DNA of 5,072 nt from Candidatus Saganbacteria bacterium (GTDB lineage: Bacteria; Margulisbacteria; WOR-1; O2-12-FULL-45-9; XYB2-FULL-48-7). Position 1 is the first letter of the stretch; every line of letters begins with the position of its first letter. The stretch is taken from positions 1 to 5,072 of the forward strand of contig JAGVQF010000124.1 in NCBI GenBank assembly GCA_020051815.1, in the 5' to 3' direction. Both the position numbers and the translations under genes were made by a program. The notes under the pieces are model-generated. The model was not told the DNA's origin and made no database searches. It saw only the letters and a program-made list of their open reading frames with translations. Below are positions 1 through 4,979 of the stretch, one piece after another.

Positions 1-66
1 ACATGCAAGATTTGAACAAATGCAACTATTTAGACCGTGAGGGGCGGGGCACTACAGACCAAGATA

Positions 67-86
67 CCCCACCGCTTGCGGTGGGG
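67..86. repeat. REP-type GC-rich palindromic hairpin
   Basis: Arms CCCCACCGC and GCGGTGGGG form a perfect 9-bp stem around a TT loop, followed by GGAG/AGTT-type flanking bases. The shape (short, very GC-rich, tiny loop, isolated outside intact genes) is that of REP units mobilised by RAYT (IS200-like Y1 transposase) proteins. No RAYT gene is in the window, so the assignment rests on structure and on general resemblance to such elements. It could instead be a terminator stem, but no T-run follows directly. Confidence 0.55.
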
Positions 87-90
87 AGTT

Positions 91-118
91 AGGTCATTAG
101 GCGAAAATCCTATGACCT
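91..118. repeat. Second hairpin adjoining the REP-type unit
   Basis: AGGTCATTAGG (91-101) pairs with CCTATGACCT (109-118) with one bulged T, around a 7-base loop. It begins 4 bases after the GC-rich palindrome at 67-86, so the two stems may be parts of one composite REP-like element. The T-containing tail (CCTTTTA) would also allow weak termination for plus-strand transcription. Only one copy is seen here, so repeat status is inferred from its neighbour. Confidence 0.4.
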
Positions 119-248
119 TTTACGTCAGCAAGAAATTGAATCGAAATTTAACACGGTCATAAGATTTAGAAATGAAGAACTTGCTGATGGTTGTGTCATT
201 TTGATAAAACGAATAAAAGAAGCGATCAGGCCTTTCTCTGATGCTTAG
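93..248 (+). pseudogene. Probable DUF559 (Vsr-like endonuclease domain) C-terminal remnant
   Basis: The open stretch from 93 to the TAG at 246-248 has no start codon of its own and reads as 51 residues. Its middle, NTVIRFRNEEL, followed by the helical IKRIKEAI, resembles the end of DUF559 proteins, whose last strand and helix typically read like xxVIRFxNxEV...VLxxIxxxI. The preceding YDLLRQQEIES resembles the family's YDxxRxxxLES helix. The catalytic N-terminal two-thirds is absent. The same frame is open leftward to the window edge except for one TAG at 90-92, which lies just after the palindrome at 67-86. Codons there (ending TPPLAVGS) are simply the translated hairpin, so a REP-like unit seems to have landed in or beside the gene. 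A second frame reaches the left edge and stops at 38-40, so the end of another gene cannot be excluded. The DUF559 call comes from motif memory on a short stretch and is moderate at best. Confidence 0.4.
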
Positions 249-250
249 TG

Positions 251-308
251 AAGAACCCTCTCCCTTTGGGAGAGGGTGGGAGTCTTTAGCGCCAGCGGGT
301 GAGGGCGG
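251..308 (+). repeat. Dispersed hairpin repeat, copy A
   Basis: Copy A has an inner perfect stem, arms CCCTCTCCC and GGGAGAGGG around TTT (256-276). A 20-base spacer ending in GCGCCAGC follows, then the conserved end GGGTGAGGGCGG (297-308). The same plan occurs at 2301-2357 (reverse orientation) and 2379-2429 (same orientation). It sits between the DUF559-like remnant and the stop of the DUF2156 gene, 38 bases past that stop. For the minus-strand operon the stem followed by TTCTTC could act as a weak transcription terminator. Repeats of this CCCTCTCCC/GGGAGAGGG type are, to my recollection, often found beside DUF559 genes. Confidence 0.75.
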
Positions 309-314
309 TTATTC

Positions 315-1202
315 TCACGCTGCCGTGATCTCGTATTTCTTCTCCAGCTTGAGCGGCTGATATGAGAGTTTCATCTTCCTCAACCCCGGGATGCCTAAGT
401 CCTGCTCGAGATCGGCGTATTTGAAATCATTATAAGTCTTGTTAAAGGCCTCCCAGAAAAGCGTCTGCGAGACGCCTTGCAGCGAGGGATCGCCGTAGGC
501 GAAATGCACAGAGACCAGATCTGCGCGGATCGCGCTCCCCATCGTAAACCCGCTCAATTTTCCTCCGACAACCAGCGCCCCGCCGAAAAGACCTAATTCC
601 TTATAGTATTTAAAAGCCGTTTCCAGCCCGCCTCTTTGCGCGGTGTGGGCCAGCTTGGGGAAGTATCTTGATTCTTCGCGGATGACGAACCATTTTTCAA
701 AGAGCTCCAGCGCTTCTTTTTTAAGCGCGTTACCGAGCGGCAGGTATTCGTAATCGGGGTGCCGCTCCCTGAATTTCTTGACATGGTTGCGTTTGCCATC
801 AAATTGCCGGCCTTTGAGCTCGGCCATGGCTTTTGTTCCGTAAATATAATCAAAGTGGTCGCGCAGGGGGTTGATCTTAAAAACTTTCTCCGGCAGGAGA
901 GCGACGAATACTTCCGAGGCGCGGGAGATCCGGCCGGTGTGACCAAGGCAAATATCTACGGTTTCTTTGAGCTTCCGCGCGCCGAAGGGTTCAAGAAAGT
1001 ATGGTTTCTCATTGGGCGGGTTGATCGTGACGCAGACATTATCATTAATTATCGTCGCCTGCGGCCGGTCAAAATCCTGCCAGATAAAGAGATTGCCCAC
1101 GCCAAGCTCGCAGATGTCCCGCGGCGTCGCGGCCAGATGCTCCGCGATCTCGGCGCGCTGGCCGATCTCCAGCGGCTTAAAATTTGGGAACTGGGGGATC
1201 AT
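315..1202 (-). CDS. DUF2156 (phosphatidylglycerol lysyltransferase C-terminal-like) protein
   Basis: This is a 295-residue soluble protein without membrane segments or signal peptide. It matches stand-alone DUF2156 proteins, whose fold is two tandem GNAT-like domains, as in the catalytic part of MprF (aminoacyl-tRNA:phosphatidylglycerol transferase). Recognisable family patches are GNLFIWQDF (36-44), the GKRNHVKKF segment (136-144), FGGALVVGGKLSGFTMG (206-222), HFAYGDPSLQG (233-243) and the C-terminal DLGIPGLRKMKLSYQP (268-283). It lacks the flippase and transmembrane part of MprF, and stand-alone members have no firmly known substrate; transfer of an acyl or aminoacyl group is inference. The start chosen is the ATG at 1202-1200, which overlaps the upstream TGA as ATGA, the usual sign of translational coupling. 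An in-frame ATG at 1250 would add 16 residues inside the neighbouring gene and is not favoured. It is the last gene of the operon. Confidence 0.85.
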   Translation of the reverse strand: MIPQFPNFKPLEIGQRAEIAEHLAATPRDICELGVGNLFIWQDFDRPQATIINDNVCVTINPPNEKPYFLEPFGARKLKETVDICLGHTGRISRASEVFVALLPEKVFKINPLRDHFDYIYGTKAMAELKGRQFDGKRNHVKKFRERHPDYEYLPLGNALKKEALELFEKWFVIREESRYFPKLAHTAQRGGLETAFKYYKELGLFGGALVVGGKLSGFTMGSAIRADLVSVHFAYGDPSLQGVSQTLFWEAFNKTYNDFKYADLEQDLGIPGLRKMKLSYQPLKLEKKYEITAA

Positions 1203-1606
1203 GGTTTTTTCACCATACACACGCATTTTTCCGGCTGGCATTCGCTGCAATTAAATATTTCTCTGACGGGCAGAATTGATGGCCGTGTGACCGCTTTAAA
1301 GCCCAGCCGGCTGAAAAACCCGGGGATGATCGTGTAGAGATAAACGTCCTTTTTTAGGCCCTTTAAAAGTTCTTTGAGAAATTCCGAAGCGAAGCCCTGA
1401 CGCTGATGCTGCGCATCGGTCCCGACGGAGCTCAAAAAATAAATATCGGCTGATTCTTTCAGGTCGGCGATCCCGACAACCTTGCCGTTTTCCTCCGCCA
1501 CCCAGAAATTGTCAAACGTTTGGCCGGGGTAGGCGAGATCGAGCTGTTCGATCAGGCCCCGGATCGCGGCCACGTCTTTTTTTTCGGCTTTGCGGATCTT
1601 TAACAT
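1199..1606 (-). CDS. GNAT-family N-acetyltransferase, ArgA-like
   Basis: This is a 135-residue single-domain GNAT protein expected to move an acetyl group from acetyl-CoA to an amine. It opens with LKIRKAEKKDVAAI (2-15), the usual first strand and helix. VAEENGKVVGIADL (36-49) gives the central strands, and VGTDAQHQRQGFASEFL (61-77) holds the Q-x-x-G-x-A acetyl-CoA pyrophosphate loop (Q68, G71, A73). IIPGFFSRLGFKAV (93-106) is the typical last motif. The tail carries four cysteines, C120, C123, C128 and C130, of the kind seen at the end of stand-alone ArgA-type (N-acetylglutamate synthase-like) GNATs, where they may bind a metal. Glutamate as substrate is not proven, and no arginine genes are nearby. 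Its ATG shares one base with the upstream gene's TGA (TGATG), and its TGA overlaps the downstream ATG (ATGA). Expression is therefore probably coupled in both directions. Confidence 0.88.
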   Translation of the reverse strand: MLKIRKAEKKDVAAIRGLIEQLDLAYPGQTFDNFWVAEENGKVVGIADLKESADIYFLSSVGTDAQHQRQGFASEFLKELLKGLKKDVYLYTIIPGFFSRLGFKAVTRPSILPVREIFNCSECQPEKCVCMVKKP

Positions 1607-2250
1607 CAGCCGACCAGCCCCTTAAGCTCCATCAGGTCGTTGACCAGGTAATCGGGCTCGAATTTCTTGAGGGTGGCCGCGTCGTTAAAACCGTAGGTGA
1701 CGGCGCAGGTCAATATCTTCGCGTTCTTGCCGGTCTCGATATCGATCGTCATGTCGCCGACAAGGATGGCGTGGTCCGGCTTAACGTGATATTTTTCGAG
1801 CGTCTGGTTGATGACGCAGGGATCCGGCTTGAGGCAGGCGGAAGTATCGCCGCCCAGCACTTCTTTAAAATATTGATCGATGCTCTGGTCCTTCAGGATC
1901 GCGTGGATAAACTCATCGCGCTTGTTGGAGATGATTATTTTGACCTTGTTCTTGAAATGTTCAAGCGTTTCTTTGACATGCGGATAGAGCAGGACGTCTT
2001 TTATGTTCTGGAAATTGTATTTGTAATAGACCGCCTGCGCCTGTTTTACTTTATCTTCGTCTTTTGAGCCGATCGAGCCCGCGACAAGCGGGATCTCGCC
2101 GAAGCCGATGTGGCGGCCGATCTCTTCTTCGGTTTTCTTTGGATAGCCGAGCTCGCCCAGCATCTCCTGGATCGACTTGATCGCGGCGGGGAGGGAATCG
2201 GCGAGGGTGCCGTCAAAATCGAACATGATCAGGTCAACTGCTCTGGTCAT
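1606..2250 (-). CDS. HAD-superfamily hydrolase, phosphoglycolate phosphatase (Gph)-like
   Basis: This is a 214-residue cytoplasmic phosphatase with all four HAD motifs. Motif I is FDFDGTLADS (10-19), with nucleophile D11 and acid/base D13. Motif II is IIISNK (105-110), with S108. Motif III is K141 in CLKPDP. Motif IV is VGDMTIDIETG (164-174), with D166 and D170 for magnesium. The alpha-helical cap inserted after motif I (about 18-85) is of the Gph/PGMB-like C1 type. The substrate may be phosphoglycolate or another small phosphoester; sequence alone does not decide. The start is placed at the ATG 2250-2248 because MTRAVDLIMFDFDGT has the normal family spacing before motif I and AGGA lies just upstream. 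An in-frame ATG at 2286 would add 12 atypical residues. It is the first gene of the minus-strand operon, and its TGA shares a base with the next ATG. I see no convincing promoter between it and repeat B. Confidence 0.9.
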   Translation of the reverse strand: MTRAVDLIMFDFDGTLADSLPAAIKSIQEMLGELGYPKKTEEEIGRHIGFGEIPLVAGSIGSKDEDKVKQAQAVYYKYNFQNIKDVLLYPHVKETLEHFKNKVKIIISNKRDEFIHAILKDQSIDQYFKEVLGGDTSACLKPDPCVINQTLEKYHVKPDHAILVGDMTIDIETGKNAKILTCAVTYGFNDAATLKKFEPDYLVNDLMELKGLVG

Positions 2251-2300
2251 AATTCCTATTTTCGCATATCCTGACGGGTAGGGCAACGGGCGTGAACCGC

Positions 2301-2357
2301 CGCCCTCACCCGCTGACTCTTAACCTTCTCACCCTCTCCCAGAGGGAGAGGGTTCTT
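2301..2357 (-). repeat. Dispersed hairpin repeat, copy B (inverted)
   Basis: Read on the minus strand, this copy runs AAGAA, then CCCTCTCCC, a TCT loop and GGGAGAGGG (stem 2332-2352). A 20-base spacer follows, then GGGTGAGGGCG, exactly the plan and spacing of copy A. It lies about 50 bases upstream of the HAD gene start and 21 bases from copy C, in the opposite orientation. The pair forms the inverted arrangement typical of REP/BIME clusters. Confidence 0.75.
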
Positions 2358-2378
2358 CCCTTAGGCTGCCATGCGTAT

Positions 2379-2429
2379 CACCTTCTCCCTCTGGGAGAAG
2401 GGAGCCGGTTTGCGCCAGCGGATGAGGGC
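2379..2429 (+). repeat. Dispersed hairpin repeat, copy C
   Basis: The stem arms are CCTTCTCCC (2381-2389) and GGGAGAAGG (2393-2401) around TCT. An 18-base spacer containing GCGCCAGC follows, then GGATGAGGGC. Compared with copies A and B both arms differ at the paired position (C to T on the left, G to A on the right), so the stem stays perfect. The conserved right end stops 4 bases before the -10 box of the glycosyltransferase promoter, and the likely -35 lies inside this copy. Confidence 0.72.
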
Positions 2430-2438
2430 TGATATAAT
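2410..2438 (+). promoter_or_regulatory. Sigma70-like promoter for the GT2 operon, probably leaderless
   Basis: A perfect TATAAT lies at 2433-2438. TTGCGC at 2410-2415, exactly 17 bases upstream, is a weak -35 (3 of 6 matches to TTGACA). Transcription would begin about 6-8 bases after the -10, at around 2445-2446, while the ATG is at 2448. The mRNA would therefore have essentially no 5' leader, consistent with the absence of any Shine-Dalgarno sequence before this ATG. The -35 falls within repeat copy C. The -10 match is strong; the -35 and leaderless start are inferred. Confidence 0.6.
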
Positions 2439-2447
2439 CTCACTCAA

Positions 2448-3188
2448 ATGGCCGCGATCGCAGTTGTCATCCCTGCTTACAATGAAGGAGAAAACCTCAC
2501 GAGCCTGATCGCGGAGCTCAACGTGCTCAAGAAGAGCTCTGGCCTTGATCTTGATCCTGTCGTCGTCAATGACTGCTCAACAGATAACACGCTGGCGATC
2601 GCCTCAAAGCTCGATTGCCTCGTCCTCAATCTGCCGATCAACCTGGGCATTGGCGGCGCCGTGCAGACTGGCGTCAGGTACGCTTTTGAACACGGTTATG
2701 ATCTGGCGATCCAGGTGGACGGCGACGGCCAGCACCCGCCGGCCGAGATCCCCAAACTGGTGAAAGCCATAACAGAGAGCGGCAGTGACGTTGTGATCGG
2801 GTCGAGATTCATCGATAACTTAGGTTTCCGGTCCACTTTTTTGCGGCGGATCGTGATAAGATATTTCCGCTGCCTGATCAAATTATTTTCCGGCCAGGAT
2901 ATCACCGACTGTACCTCCGGTTTCCGAGCTTTGGACCGGAAGGCCATGGCGCTTGTCAGCGACTATTACCCCGACGAATACCCAGAGCCCGAATCGATCC
3001 TCTACTTTGCCGTCAATGTTCTGAAGATAGGGGAAATACCGGTCGTCATGAGGGCCAGGTCCGGCGGGCGATCGTCCATCCGTAATTTCGCTTCCCTCTA
3101 TTATGTCCTCAAGGGCACCCTTGCAATTTTCTTCACGTTTGTTAAGCTTAGATCATGGAAAATATCGTACCGGCCAAAGCCCAGCTGA
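2448..3188 (+). CDS. Glycosyltransferase family 2 (polyprenyl-phosphate sugar transferase-like)
   Basis: This is a 246-residue GT-A fold enzyme of the DPM1-like GT2 group, which moves a sugar from a nucleotide donor to a lipid carrier or growing glycan at the inner membrane face. Visible motifs are VVIPAYNEGENL (6-17), VVVNDCSTDNT (38-48) for nucleotide binding, and NLGIGGAVQTG (65-75). The metal-binding DGD is at 91-93 within QVDGDGQHPP. IGSRF (117-121), DCTSGFRALDR (154-164), YPEPES (178-183) and RSGGRSSI (204-211) complete the acceptor side. It lacks the paired C-terminal transmembrane helices of ArnC-type enzymes. Residues 216-234 are hydrophobic and may only lie on the membrane. The ATG at 2448 is the only sensible start: it directly precedes the first strand and follows the TATAAT promoter. 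The gene overlaps the following DUF2304 gene by 34 bp, a pairing seen in other genomes, so the two probably act together. Sugar and acceptor are unknown. Confidence 0.9.
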   Translation: MAAIAVVIPAYNEGENLTSLIAELNVLKKSSGLDLDPVVVNDCSTDNTLAIASKLDCLVLNLPINLGIGGAVQTGVRYAFEHGYDLAIQVDGDGQHPPAEIPKLVKAITESGSDVVIGSRFIDNLGFRSTFLRRIVIRYFRCLIKLFSGQDITDCTSGFRALDRKAMALVSDYYPDEYPEPESILYFAVNVLKIGEIPVVMRARSGGRSSIRNFASLYYVLKGTLAIFFTFVKLRSWKISYRPKPS

Positions 3189-3517
3189 TCAGTATTTTCG
3201 CCAGTTTCTGCTTCCTGGCCTATATCACTTTTTTAATCGTCAGGGGGCGCCTGCGGGCGGAATACTCGACCATCTGGATAGTCTCTTCGCTCATCTTGAT
3301 CATTTTTTCGTTCTGGCGGTCGGGCCTCGAGCTACTGGCCAACTGGCTGGGGGTCTATGCCGGAATCAACTTGGCTTTTGCCGGGGCGATTTTCGCGATC
3401 CTCATCTACCTCCTTCATCTTTCGATCGTCGCCTCCAGATTGTCGGAGCAGAACAAAGCTCTGGCCCAGCAGATCGCCCTGCCGAACAAAAAATTCAAAA
3501 CTAAAAAGCTTGGCTAA
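3155..3517 (+). CDS. DUF2304 small membrane protein
   Basis: This is a 120-residue integral membrane protein of the DUF2304 family. Three hydrophobic segments are visible: about 10-29, 38-54 and 70-91. The first two are separated by the characteristic VRGRLRAEYSTIW stretch (29-41), and the third runs into LLHLSIVASRLSEQ (86-99). The tail (92-112) could form a short amphipathic or coiled helix and is followed by a lysine-rich end. DUF2304 genes commonly neighbour GT2 glycosyltransferases; a role as membrane anchor or partner for the GT2 is inference. The ATG at 3155 lies 34 bp inside the GT2 gene and has no good Shine-Dalgarno, so translation is likely coupled to it. The TAA at 3515-3517 overlaps the proposed start of the radical SAM gene. 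Confidence 0.88.
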   Translation: MENIVPAKAQLISIFASFCFLAYITFLIVRGRLRAEYSTIWIVSSLILIIFSFWRSGLELLANWLGVYAGINLAFAGAIFAILIYLLHLSIVASRLSEQNKALAQQIALPNKKFKTKKLG

Positions 3518-4979
3518 AGTATTTTTTATTTCGCCTCCTTATGTCGGCCTCTATGGCAAGCTAAGCCGGGCGGCGGGCCGTTATTTCCCTTTAGGGCTCG
3601 GCTATTTGGCGGCTTATCTGCGCCATTACGGCCGGCATCAAGTCTTGCTTTTTGAGCCCGAAGCGCAAAATCTAAGTTACGCCGGCCTGGCCAAAATATT
3701 AAAGGCCGAGGCGCCCGACGTTGTCGGCCTGACCTGTTCCACACCGAATTTTTATAACGCGCTTAAACTGGCCCGGATCATCAGGGTAAATTGCCGGGCC
3801 AAAATTGTTCTCGGCGGCGTCCACGCCTCGGCCATCCCCGAATTTATTATTGATGCTTATTCGGACCTGATCGATTTTGTTATCGTAGGCGAAGGCGAGC
3901 AGACGATGCTCGATCTGGTCGGCGCGCTGGAAAAGGGGACGGGGGGTGAGGGGATAAGGGGAGTGGTATATAAAAACGGCGGGAAGACGATCCGCAACGA
4001 GATCCGGCCGTATATTGAAGACCTTGATGCGATCCCAAATCCGGCCAGAGACCTGATGCCGCAAAATCTTTTCTGGCCCAACCTGCATAATGCCCGCTAC
4101 AAAAATTGCCTGACGATCATGACCAGCCGAGGCTGTCCTTATAACTGCAGTTTTTGTGCCGCCCGGATCGTTTCGGGCCGCCGGTACCGGGCCCACTCCG
4201 CCGGATATGTGCTGGCGGAAATGCAAATGCTCAAAAAAACTTATGGCGCCCGCCAGCTCCTCATAACCGATGATACTTTTACGATCGACCGCGCGCGGTT
4301 AGAAAAAATCTGCCGGGGGATGATCGAGCGCAAGCTCAACCTCGCCTGGTTATGTTTTTCCCAGGTCAATACCGTGGATAAAGAGAGTCTGGCGCTGATG
4401 AAAAAAGCGGGCTGTTACAGCATCGGCTTTGGCCTCGAATCTTGCGACCGGGAAATATTAAAACGGATGGGCAAGCCGATCGATCCGCAGATCGCGTTAA
4501 AGACCGTGCATGACGCTAACGCGCTTGGCCTGAAAACCCAGGCCTTCTATATTCTCGGTTCGCCCGGTGAAACAAGAGAGCAGATGAGGGCCACGATCGA
4601 GTTCGCCAACAAGGTCAACGCCACCCTGTCGTTCTTCAATATGCTCGTTCCTTTCCCCGGCACCAAGGATTTTGACTATTTCTTTGCCGGCGTGCCATTA
4701 AAAGAGATCGAATGGGAAAACTTTGTCGCCGTGGGAGAAAAGTGCGTCCTCAAGAACTCCCTGGTCCCGGCGCGGGAGATCGAGCAGATGATCGCCCGGG
4801 CCAACGCCAATTATTATCTTAACCCGAAAAGGATGTTCGCTCTTTTGCGCCAGATCAGGACGCCCTACGAGCTTTCAAATTATTTCAAGGCCGGGCTGGC
4901 TTTGCTGGAACAATTTTTTTCTGTTGTTCGGCCCAGGCGAGGTTATTCCGCGCCAGCTGATAGCCGGGATCGATCTTGA
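3510..4979 (+). CDS. B12-binding-domain radical SAM protein (BchE-like)
   Basis: This is a 489-residue cytoplasmic iron-sulfur enzyme. The N-terminal half resembles a cobalamin-binding fold: ISPPYVGLY (7-15), FPLGLGYLAAYLR (26-38), VVGLTCSTPN (71-80), LGGVHASAIPEF (101-112) and VIVGEGEQT (124-132). The radical SAM core starts at SRGCPYNCSFC (206-216). C209, C213 and C216 form the CxxxCxxC that binds the 4Fe-4S cluster. ITDDTFT (252-258), GFGLES (306-311), ILGSPGET (348-355) and PFPGTK (381-386) follow. The DxHxxG cobalamin ligand motif is missing; FEPEAQ occupies that place, so base-off B12 binding is doubtful. The substrate is unknown; relatives act on lipids, porphyrins and other natural products. 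The start is set at TTG 3510, giving LAKVFFISPP. The first in-frame ATG, at 3357, would run 161 bp through DUF2304 in another frame and add non-homologous residues. The last residues (about 472-489) overlap a TPR gene on the other strand and look unlike the family. Confidence 0.85.
   Translation: MAKVFFISPPYVGLYGKLSRAAGRYFPLGLGYLAAYLRHYGRHQVLLFEPEAQNLSYAGLAKILKAEAPDVVGLTCSTPNFYNALKLARIIRVNCRAKIVLGGVHASAIPEFIIDAYSDLIDFVIVGEGEQTMLDLVGALEKGTGGEGIRGVVYKNGGKTIRNEIRPYIEDLDAIPNPARDLMPQNLFWPNLHNARYKNCLTIMTSRGCPYNCSFCAARIVSGRRYRAHSAGYVLAEMQMLKKTYGARQLLITDDTFTIDRARLEKICRGMIERKLNLAWLCFSQVNTVDKESLALMKKAGCYSIGFGLESCDREILKRMGKPIDPQIALKTVHDANALGLKTQAFYILGSPGETREQMRATIEFANKVNATLSFFNMLVPFPGTKDFDYFFAGVPLKEIEWENFVAVGEKCVLKNSLVPAREIEQMIARANANYYLNPKRMFALLRQIRTPYELSNYFKAGLALLEQFFSVVRPRRGYSAPADSRDRS

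Noticed and set aside
1..66. tRNA or other structured RNA at the left edge
   Set aside because: No cloverleaf, T-loop or CCA end could be built; only a trivial ATTTG/CAAAT palindrome is present.
759..1337. Long open frame on the plus strand (192 codons)
   Set aside because: It is antisense to the DUF2156 and GNAT genes, which carry clear family motifs; its translation has no recognisable motif.
2251..2286. Upstream ATG for the HAD gene
   Set aside because: It would add 12 residues unlike the family; the ATG at 2250 has AGGA just before it and the normal distance to DFDGT.
2251..2300. Promoter for the HAD operon (TTGCCC, 17 bases, GAAAAT on the minus strand)
   Set aside because: The -10 match is poor and other spacings are equally possible, so it is not listed as a feature.
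2301..2429. CRISPR array
   Set aside because: Only two copies in opposite orientation, each an internal hairpin; there is no regular spacer series or cas gene.
2442..2620. GCGATCGC (HIP1) sites as evidence of a cyanobacterium
   Set aside because: Two sites in a GATC-rich sequence are too few, and no cyanobacterial gene is present; kept only as part of the GATC observation.
3357..3509. Upstream ATG extending the radical SAM protein by 51 residues
   Set aside because: The extension overlaps the DUF2304 coding sequence in another frame and is serine/arginine-rich with no family similarity.
3699..4226. Minus-strand open frame of 175 codons
   Set aside because: It is a shadow of the radical SAM gene, spanning its CxxxCxxC region, with no motif of its own.
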